A stretch of 5,107 bases of DNA from Gammaproteobacteria bacterium (GTDB taxonomy: Bacteria; Pseudomonadota; Gammaproteobacteria; Chromatiales; Chromatiaceae). This document shows positions 1 through 5,107 of this stretch, piece after piece. The first letter of the stretch is position 1. Every line of letters begins with the position of its first letter. The stretch covers positions 1 to 5,107 of the forward strand of contig JARFQQ010000034.1 in the NCBI GenBank assembly GCA_029287695.1, in the 5' to 3' direction. Position numbers and translations under genes: made by a program. The notes under the pieces were generated by a model. It was not told the DNA's origin. It saw only the letters and a list, made by a program, of their open reading frames with translations, and did not search any database.

Positions 1-913
1 CAGTTTTCAGCGGCGGGTAAAGCAGTATCGCAATGGCCAACCCCGAAAAGAGAACAATTCCGGCTGCCATCCCCCACAACCAGCCGGACGCCCCCTCTGG
101 CTTCTGGCTGGAGAGAACCTGCTCTGCAGCCTGGTCGATCATTGACTTGTCCACCAGGGTGCGCTCCCTGGCATAGGCTGCGAGCAGTCCCTTGTCAGCG
201 ATTTCGTTGATGATACGTGGAATGCCGCCGGAATATCTGTAGATGGCCTTGATCGCAGCATCCTTGTAGAGCAGCTTTCTGGCACCCGCAATCGTCAGCC
301 GATGTATGAGATAGTTGCGCACTTCGAGCTGGTTGAGTGGCTCGAGGTGGTAAACGTCTGTTACACGCTGCGCCAGCTGCCGCATATCCTCCCTCGCCAG
401 GGTGGCGCGCAATTCCGGCTGACCGATGAGGATGATCTCCAGGAGCTTTTCCCGCGTCGTCTCGAGATTGGTCAGCAAACGGACCTGTTCAAGTACGTCG
501 ACAGAGAGTGCCTGTGCCTCGTCGATGATCAGGACGGTGCGCCTGCCTTTGTCATAGCTCTCGAGGAGCCTGTCATAGAGTGCATCCGTCAGTGTCTTCA
601 GCGTTGCGCTTTCCTGCTCGTAAGGAACCTCCAGCTCATCACAAATGGCGGCAACGAACTCGAGCGGGGACAGCTTCGGGTTGAACACAAGCGAGAGATC
701 GACATCATCCGGCATCTGCTCGAGCAGGGCCCGGATGAGTGTCGTTTTGCCGGTACCGACCTCACCAGTGAGCTGGACGAACCCCCCGCCCTCCTGGAGA
801 CCGAACAAAAGATGTGCCAGCGCCTCCTCGTGGGATTCGCTGAGATACATATACCTGGGATCTGGAGCAATGCTGAAGGGCTTTTCCTTCAACCCGAAAT
901 AGGACTCGTACAT
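1..913 (-). CDS. ExeA/GspA/MshM-like AAA+ ATPase (3'-truncated by window edge)
   Basis: The first 304 codons are visible; the C-terminus lies beyond the left edge. The N-terminus reads MYESYFGLKEKPF followed by PDPRYMYLSESHEEAL, the hallmark opening of the ExeA/GspA/MshM ATPases that act in type II secretion (secretin assembly through peptidoglycan) or MSHA-type pilus biogenesis. Walker A is GEVGTGKTT at about residues 50-58 and Walker B is VLIIDEAQ at about 127-134, followed by RLLTNLET, a GQPEL motif near 164-168 and SGGIPRIIN near 228-236, all typical of this family. After the ATPase domain a hydrophobic stretch at about 278-298 looks like a single membrane span, as in ExeA, where it precedes a periplasmic peptidoglycan-binding region that would be off-window. 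The ATG at 911-913 is chosen because it matches the family N-terminus exactly, but no clear Shine-Dalgarno sequence precedes it. The gene is divergent from yccA. Assignment to GspA, MshM or the exosortase-linked ATPase cannot be settled without the C-terminus and neighbours. The family call is firm; the exact gene name is not. Confidence 0.93.
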   Translation of the reverse strand, partial: MYESYFGLKEKPFSIAPDPRYMYLSESHEEALAHLLFGLQEGGGFVQLTGEVGTGKTTLIRALLEQMPDDVDLSLVFNPKLSPLEFVAAICDELEVPYEQESATLKTLTDALYDRLLESYDKGRRTVLIIDEAQALSVDVLEQVRLLTNLETTREKLLEIILIGQPELRATLAREDMRQLAQRVTDVYHLEPLNQLEVRNYLIHRLTIAGARKLLYKDAAIKAIYRYSGGIPRIINEIADKGLLAAYARERTLVDKSMIDQAAEQVLSSQKPEGASGWLWGMAAGIVLFSGLAIAILLYPPLKT

Positions 914-942
914 AAAGGTCTGTTGACTACCAACCAGCTGCA

Positions 943-951
943 ACTATAGCA
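943..951 (-). promoter_or_regulatory. Candidate extended -10 promoter for the ATPase gene
   Basis: Read on the minus strand this is TGC-TATAGT, an extended -10 element (TGn) with a hexamer matching the sigma-70 consensus at 5 of 6 positions. No good -35 hexamer lies 16-18 bp upstream, as is common for extended -10 promoters. Transcription would start near 936 and leave an mRNA leader of roughly 20-25 nt before the ATG at 913. This is inference from motif match only. Confidence 0.35.
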
Positions 952-960
952 GTTTTCAGG

Positions 961-996
961 CGCAATAGGACCTTGGCTGTTGCGACCGCAGACAGC
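961..996. repeat. Two overlapping, mutually exclusive dyads upstream of the ATPase gene
   Basis: Dyad one pairs CGCAATA (961-967) with TGTTGCG (978-984) through seven pairs, one of them a wobble, around a 10-nt loop. Dyad two pairs GCTGTTGC (976-983) with GCAgACAGC (988-996), eight pairs with one bulged G and a GACC loop. They share 978-983, so they cannot both form in one strand. If the extended -10 at 943-951 is the ATPase promoter, both lie upstream of its start site and would be binding-site-like DNA dyads, not RNA hairpins. No known operator is recognised. Confidence 0.35.
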
Positions 997-1178
997 GTCA
1001 GGTAAAAGGCTCGCCCGTCCGGCAGACCGTATCGGGAGGTGTTCTGCTGCACGCCGGATCGACCGGGAAAACTTCATCTGCATGTTGCGAATCACCCGGG
1101 CCGTCTCTCCGGTTGAAACCCCTCCTCTGCGCCTCCATTTTCCCCTACAGAGTATGTGCTTGATCGCTGTCGAATCTG

Positions 1179-1206
1179 TTGAACTTTCGGGGTGTTCAGG
1201 TATTCT
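1179..1206 (+). promoter_or_regulatory. Candidate sigma-70 promoter of yccA
   Basis: TTGAAC at 1179-1184 and TATTCT at 1201-1206 are separated by 16 bp, and each matches the consensus hexamers at 4 of 6 positions. The start site would fall near 1212-1214, giving a leader of about 37 nt that contains GATATATC and the Shine-Dalgarno AGGAG. It is the best pair I see in the 100 bp before yccA. No transcription data support it. Confidence 0.4.
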
Positions 1207-1235
1207 TAGTCAGTGTCGATATATCAGTTTCAAAT

Positions 1236-1240
1236 AGGAG
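1236..1240 (+). promoter_or_regulatory. Ribosome binding site of yccA
   Basis: AGGAG lies 9 nt before the ATG at 1250. This good match to the anti-Shine-Dalgarno sequence fixes that ATG as the start. Confidence 0.8.
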
Positions 1241-1249
1241 ATTCCTGTA

Positions 1250-1915
1250 ATGAATCAAACAATTTCTGCACCTCGTTCACAGGAGCAGATTCTTGCTTCC
1301 AACAAGGTTCTGAAGAACACTTACCTCCTGCTCTCAGCAACCCTGCTTTTCAGTGCTCTCATGGCTGCTGTCTCCATGTTCCTGCAGGTTTCACCCATGT
1401 TTTACCTGGGCTCCGTGATCGGTGCCATGGTGCTCGGCATGTTCGTCCTGCCACGAACAGCCAACTCGGCTTCCGGAATCGGGGTCATCTTCCTGATCAC
1501 AGGCCTGCTGGGTTTCGGGCTCGGGGCAATTTTGCAGATGTACCTCGCGCTTCCCAAGGGTCCCCAGATCGTCGGCACGGCACTTGCCGGAACCGGCATC
1601 ATCTTTCTCGGCCTCTCGGGTTATGCGCTGACCAGCAGGAAAAACTTTAACTTCATGGGCGGGTTTCTCTTCGCTGGCATGATTGCTCTCGCTGTTGCAA
1701 TTATTGCGAACCTGTTCCTGGCAATGCCCGCTCTTTCCATGGCGATTTCTGCGGCCATGATCCTGGTCATGAGCGGTTTCATCCTCTGGGACACGAGCCG
1801 CATCGCACGTGGCGAGGAGACCAACTACATCATGGCCACCTACGGAATATACCTCAGTATATTCAATATTTTCATTAGCTTGCTGAACCTTCTTGGCATA
1901 ATGGGTGATGAATAA
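1250..1915 (+). CDS. yccA: YccA-type BI-1 family inner-membrane protein (FtsH/HflKC-associated)
   Basis: The 221-residue polytopic membrane protein has about seven hydrophobic spans (roughly 24-46, 51-68, 76-98, 105-125, 135-156, 161-181, 199-217) and belongs to the Bax inhibitor-1/UPF0005 family. Its length and wording match the YccA branch: a polar N-terminus with SNKVLKNTYLLLS, an internal SRKNFNFMGGFL near 129-140, and a C-terminal WDTSRI...NYIMATYGIYLSIFNIF. In E. coli, YccA is a slow substrate and modulator of the FtsH protease, associates with HflKC, and protects SecY from degradation when the translocon is jammed. Asp181 of the conserved C-terminal motif is present. The second acidic residue of the BI-1 pH-sensing pair (as in Bacillus YetJ) is replaced by Ser203, as I recall also for E. 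coli YccA, so calcium-leak activity should not be assumed. Preceded by a good RBS and a candidate promoter, and followed by an intrinsic terminator. It has no tus (sulfur relay) genes beside it here. Confidence 0.92.
   Translation: MNQTISAPRSQEQILASNKVLKNTYLLLSATLLFSALMAAVSMFLQVSPMFYLGSVIGAMVLGMFVLPRTANSASGIGVIFLITGLLGFGLGAILQMYLALPKGPQIVGTALAGTGIIFLGLSGYALTSRKNFNFMGGFLFAGMIALAVAIIANLFLAMPALSMAISAAMILVMSGFILWDTSRIARGEETNYIMATYGIYLSIFNIFISLLNLLGIMGDE
1845..1864. repeat. Perfect inverted repeat inside the yccA 3' end
   Basis: The arms GAATATAC (1845-1852) and GTATATTC (1857-1864) are perfectly complementary over 8 bp around a CTCA spacer. They lie in an AT-rich patch of a gene that is otherwise richer in GC, and AATATT follows directly at 1865-1870. 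The patch encodes the last membrane span of YccA. It could be an operator-like dyad, a weak RNA hairpin, or chance. Confidence 0.5.
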
Positions 1916-1932
1916 CCCTGCATGTAACTCCC

Positions 1933-1962
1933 AAAAGCCCCCGGCGAGTGCCGGGGGTTTTT
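1933..1962 (+). terminator. Strong intrinsic terminator after yccA
   Basis: The stem arms CCCCCGGC (1938-1945) and GCCGGGGG (1950-1957) pair perfectly over 8 bp around a GAGT loop, followed by TTTTT (1958-1962). The A-run at 1933-1936 can pair with the T-run and extend the stem. It begins 17 bp after the yccA stop codon. On the other strand the T-run is shorter (TTTT after one G), so it may also stop leftward transcripts less efficiently, including any read-through from serS. It sits directly in front of the ribosome site of the next gene. Confidence 0.93.
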
Positions 1963-1966
1963 CATT

Positions 1967-1973
1967 GAGGAAG
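1967..1973 (+). promoter_or_regulatory. Ribosome binding site of the 62-residue membrane protein gene
   Basis: GAGGAAG ends 6 nt before the ATG at 1980 and starts only 4 nt after the terminator T-run. It is a strong Shine-Dalgarno sequence and supports the small gene as really translated. Confidence 0.7.
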
Positions 1974-1979
1974 TAACCG

Positions 1980-2168
1980 ATGGAACTGGCTCTGAAAATT
2001 GGTGTAGCGATCATCCTTGTCATGATGATCTGGCGGCTCTACCCTGCCGCACGGGAACAGATGCGCAACGGGCCAAAGGGAACCGGCAAGGAGTGGCAAT
2101 CGGTAGCCCTGATACTGCTGGCTGTGGCAGCCTTCGTCGTTTTCCTGATTTTCTCGGTCAGAGGCTAG
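1980..2168 (+). CDS. Small two-pass membrane protein, unknown function (62 aa)
   Basis: I do not recognise a named family. The 62-residue product has two hydrophobic segments, about residues 3-20 and 42-59, joined by a polar, basic and Gly/Pro-rich loop (YPAAREQMRNGPKGTGKEWQS) and ending in Ser-Val-Arg-Gly. With several positive charges in the loop, the positive-inside rule suggests both ends face the periplasm and the loop the cytoplasm; this is inference. A strong GAGGAAG ribosome site, codon use like its neighbours, and a tidy fit between the yccA terminator and the serS stop codon argue that it is a real gene. It lies downstream of an intrinsic terminator with no obvious promoter of its own, so expression may rely on read-through from yccA or on a promoter within the yccA 3' end. 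Its stop codon is 10 bp from the convergent serS stop. Confidence 0.75.
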   Translation: MELALKIGVAIILVMMIWRLYPAAREQMRNGPKGTGKEWQSVALILLAVAAFVVFLIFSVRG

Positions 2169-2178
2169 CTAACCGGCC

Positions 2179-2180
<2 letters not shown>
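2161..2180. repeat. Short dyad spanning the convergent stop codons
   Basis: GAGGC (2161-2165) is complementary to GCCTC (2176-2180) around a 10-nt spacer that contains the small gene's stop codon. The serS stop codon overlaps the right arm. There is no T-run on either side, so this is a weak candidate for 3'-end structure only. Confidence 0.3.
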
Positions 2181-3483
<1,303 letters not shown>

Positions 3484-3487
3484 TTAA

Positions 3488-3859
3488 TCAGATTGACCGG
3501 GCAATGACGACACCCGCCCAGGCGGCAGCGACACAGACTATCACAGACATCAGTACGTTTGCGAAGGCCCTTGCAAGGGCTCCATCTTCAAGCAAGGCGA
3601 GGGTTTCAATGGAAAATGTGGAGAATGTCGTCAAGGCACCGAGAAAGCCGACGATAAGCAATGCGCGCAATTCGGGATTGGCGACCCGCTCGATTAGCCA
3701 GACACTGAGAATGCCCATAAGCAGTGACCCGAACACATTGACAACGAGAGTTCCCCAGGGAAACTCGCGCCCTGTGATCCCGTAAACCAGTGAAGAGAGG
3801 CCGTAACGGCTGATCGCGCCGAGTGCGCCACCGAGCCCGATCAGCAGGATCTGGTTCAT
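3488..3859 (-). CDS. crcB: CrcB/Fluc fluoride ion channel
   Basis: The 123-residue inner-membrane protein has four hydrophobic spans and acts as an antiparallel (dual-topology) homodimer that exports toxic fluoride. Family signatures are visible in order: GGALGAISRY at 10-19 with Arg18, GTLVVNVFGS at 36-45 with the channel Asn41, and GFLGALTTFSTFS at 71-83, which contains the TM3 break region for the structural sodium ion and the phenylalanine-box residues Phe79 and Phe82. The length is normal for a single-domain Fluc. The ATG at 3857-3859 gives the expected N-terminus but has no clear Shine-Dalgarno sequence. The upstream tolC-family stop codon is 11 bp away, which suggests translational coupling. 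I see no fluoride riboswitch before it, as expected for a gene expressed from an operon. Only one crcB copy is present, which suits a homodimer. Confidence 0.96.
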   Translation of the reverse strand: MNQILLIGLGGALGAISRYGLSSLVYGITGREFPWGTLVVNVFGSLLMGILSVWLIERVANPELRALLIVGFLGALTTFSTFSIETLALLEDGALARAFANVLMSVIVCVAAAWAGVVIARSI

Positions 3860-3870
3860 GCGCGGTAGCG

Positions 3871-5107
3871 CTAGTTCAGGAGCTTGTTGATGCGCTTGAT
3901 GTCATCCTCGCCAAGCGTGCCGGCTGCCTGGCGCAGGAGAAGATCGTTGAGAACATACTGGTAACGCGCCTGGGCATATCCACGCCGGGCAGAAAAAAGG
4001 TTGCGCTCGGCAATGAGCACATCGACAAGTGTCCGCGTGCCGACATCGTAGCCTGCCTGGGTGGCGTTGAGCGCACTTTGCGCAGAGACTCTCGCAGCCG
4101 CCAGCGCATTGACCTGGCTGATTCCCGTGATGACACCCCGGTAGGCATTCCTGACATTACGCGCGGCTTCGCGTTTCGACGCCTCGAGGTTGTAACGCTC
4201 GGCACGCAGATTGTGACGCGCCTGGCTGGTGGAGGCGCTCGTACGGCCACCGCTGTAGAGGGGAATGCGCAGCTCGAGGCCGATATTGGAGGTTTCCTGG
4301 TCTCGAAACTGGTCGACTATGGGTGCATTGCCATACTCCTCCTTGACAGCATTGCCAACCAGGTCGAGGGTCGGGTAGTGGCCTGAACGCTGCACCTCGA
4401 CTTCCCTGCTGGATGCCTCGACGGTCTCCTCCGCAGCCTTGACCACAGGATTGTTATCGAGGGCCTGGTTGGCCCAGTATTCGATATCGGATGGCTGCGG
4501 CTTGGAGAGGGATATGCTGCTCTTGAGATTCGCCAGCTTGCCGGGATCACTGCCGATGATTTCGCGCAGTGCCTCGCGGGCATTGCCAAGTGCATTTTCT
4601 GCCTCGATTTCCTGGGCCCGGGCGTTGTCATAAGCCGACTGGGCCTCGTGAACATCGGTGATCGCGATCAGGCCGACGTCGTAGCGTTGCTGCGCCTGGT
4701 CGAGCTGCTTCCTGATGGCGCGGCTCTCGGAGCGGCTGAAGTTCAGGTCATCTTGCGCTGCCAGCACGCTGAAATAGGCCTCGGCGACACGGATGATCAG
4801 GAACTGTTCCTCTGCCTGGTAGGCTGCCTCGGCAGCATTGACCCCGTGCATCGCTTTTTGGAAATTCATCCAGCTGGCGCGGTTGAAAATCGCCTGGGTG
4901 ACATTCAGAGTGATGCGGTTGCGTGTGAATGAGTCGTTGCTGTTTGAAAAAGTATCCGTATACGACCCGACATAATCGGTGGTGCCGATGAAATTAAGCT
5001 GGGGAAGCAGAGTGGAGCGTGCAATCGGCGTGTTTTCCCGGTTGGCATCCAGCGTTGCGGCTGATGAGAGAATCTGCGAATCCTGCTTGCCGGCAAGCTT
5101 GTAAATA
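3871..5107 (-). CDS. tolC: TolC-family outer-membrane efflux/secretion channel (5'-truncated by window edge)
   Basis: The frame is open from the right edge and gives 411 visible residues. The signal peptide and first few dozen residues are off-window, so the internal ATG at 4867-4869 is not the start. TolC trimers form a beta-barrel plus alpha-helical duct that couples inner-membrane pumps (RND, ABC/type I secretion) to the exterior. Near-diagnostic similarity to E. coli TolC is visible: LLPQLNFIG at 33-41, TQAIFNRASW at 70-79, AEAYFSVLAAQDDL near 108-121, QRYDVGLIAITDVHEAQSAYD near 140-160, then in the second half YPTLDLVGN at 244-252, LRIPLYSGGRTSAS near 279-292, YDVGTRTLVDVLIAERNLF near 353-371 and AAGTLGEDD near 394-402. 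The two YDVG...DV blocks mark the internal duplication of the family. The protein ends about where the TolC structured core ends and lacks a long C-terminal tail. It precedes crcB by 11 bp in a probable operon. A TolC-like paralogue is possible. Confidence 0.93.
   Translation of the reverse strand, partial: IYKLAGKQDSQILSSAATLDANRENTPIARSTLLPQLNFIGTTDYVGSYTDTFSNSNDSFTRNRITLNVTQAIFNRASWMNFQKAMHGVNAAEAAYQAEEQFLIIRVAEAYFSVLAAQDDLNFSRSESRAIRKQLDQAQQRYDVGLIAITDVHEAQSAYDNARAQEIEAENALGNAREALREIIGSDPGKLANLKSSISLSKPQPSDIEYWANQALDNNPVVKAAEETVEASSREVEVQRSGHYPTLDLVGNAVKEEYGNAPIVDQFRDQETSNIGLELRIPLYSGGRTSASTSQARHNLRAERYNLEASKREAARNVRNAYRGVITGISQVNALAAARVSAQSALNATQAGYDVGTRTLVDVLIAERNLFSARRGYAQARYQYVLNDLLLRQAAGTLGEDDIKRINKLLN

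Larger units (their letters stand above)
914..1249. other. Divergent intergenic region (336 bp)
   Basis: This region separates the leftward ATPase gene from the rightward yccA. It holds a candidate promoter for each gene, two overlapping dyads (961-996), an 8-bp palindrome GATATATC (1218-1225) in the probable yccA leader, and a short near-palindrome GGTTGAAACC around 1120. Short open frames on both strands cross it, but none has a recognisable product, a convincing ribosome site or a family-like sequence, so I do not call a gene here. The remainder, roughly 1000-1150, shows nothing I can assign. Confidence 0.6.

Noticed and set aside
302..949. Long open frame (215 codons) on the plus strand
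   Set aside because: It is antisense to the ATPase gene, whose frame carries the Walker motifs and the family N-terminus. The product resembles no family and has no good ribosome site.
1..959. Direct repeat CAGTTTTCAG at 1-10 and 950-959 flanking the ATPase gene
   Set aside because: A 10-base exact match is expected several times by chance in 5 kb, and the flanks do not extend the match. There is no sign of an insertion.
1100..1140. tRNA/tmRNA 3'-end look-alike (GGTTGAAACC followed by GCGCCTCCA)
   Set aside because: The T-loop does not fit TTCGAAT or TTCAAAT, no matching acceptor or anticodon arm is found upstream, and there is no integrase or duplicated end nearby. I treat it as chance.
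980..1237. Short open frames within the ATPase-yccA intergenic region, both strands
   Set aside because: Products of up to 85 residues are low-complexity or Arg-rich, lack a family match, and overlap the candidate promoters of the flanking genes.
1391..2023. 210-codon minus-strand frame across yccA
   Set aside because: It is antisense to a clear BI-1 family gene, reads through the terminator hairpin, and its composition is that of a mirror frame (rich in His, Asp, Gln).
3860..3900. Fluoride riboswitch before crcB
   Set aside because: The upstream gap is 11 bp and the sequence before it is TolC coding DNA. No riboswitch consensus elements are seen.
4867..4869. Internal ATG as the start of the TolC-family gene
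   Set aside because: The frame stays open to the window edge, and the 79 residues before this Met (including LLPQLNFIG and TQAIFNRASW) match TolC, so the real start is off-window.

Overview
The window looks like a chromosomal segment of a gammaproteobacterium, moderately GC-rich by eye. The evidence is the combination of an ExeA/GspA-type secretion ATPase, a YccA-type BI-1 membrane protein, CrcB, seryl-tRNA synthetase and a TolC-type outer-membrane channel, all closest in wording to gammaproteobacterial family members. I saw no mobile elements, CRISPR arrays, RNA genes or phage genes. It reads as ordinary core genome with some small-scale points of interest.

Layout: (1) 1-913, minus strand: the first 304 codons of an ExeA/GspA/MshM-like AAA+ ATPase, which runs off the left edge just after a predicted membrane segment. 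(2) 914-1249: a divergent intergenic region holding a candidate extended -10 promoter for the ATPase, two overlapping dyads, and a candidate sigma-70 promoter and Shine-Dalgarno site for the rightward gene. (3) 1250-1915, plus strand: yccA. (4) 1933-1962: a strong intrinsic terminator, followed immediately by a Shine-Dalgarno site and a 62-residue two-pass membrane protein (1980-2168). (5) 2179-5107, minus strand: a likely operon transcribed leftward in the order tolC-family gene (5' end beyond the right edge), crcB (11 bp gap), serS (37 bp gap). It converges on the small membrane gene with only 10 bp between the stop codons.

Functional reading: most products act in or across the envelope. 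They are a secretion or pilus-assembly ATPase, a membrane-protein quality-control modulator (YccA), a small membrane protein, a fluoride channel (CrcB) and an efflux/secretion duct (TolC). SerS is the one cytoplasmic housekeeping enzyme. No single pathway links them. The tolC-crcB-serS run is probably co-transcribed.

The main second-look items are the terminator placed in front of the small membrane gene, the unexplained small protein itself, the dyads upstream of the ATPase and inside yccA, apparently SD-less starts for the ATPase and crcB, and a marked bias to CTC-GAG for Leu-Glu pairs on the minus strand. I did not find a convincing undescribed multi-gene system.
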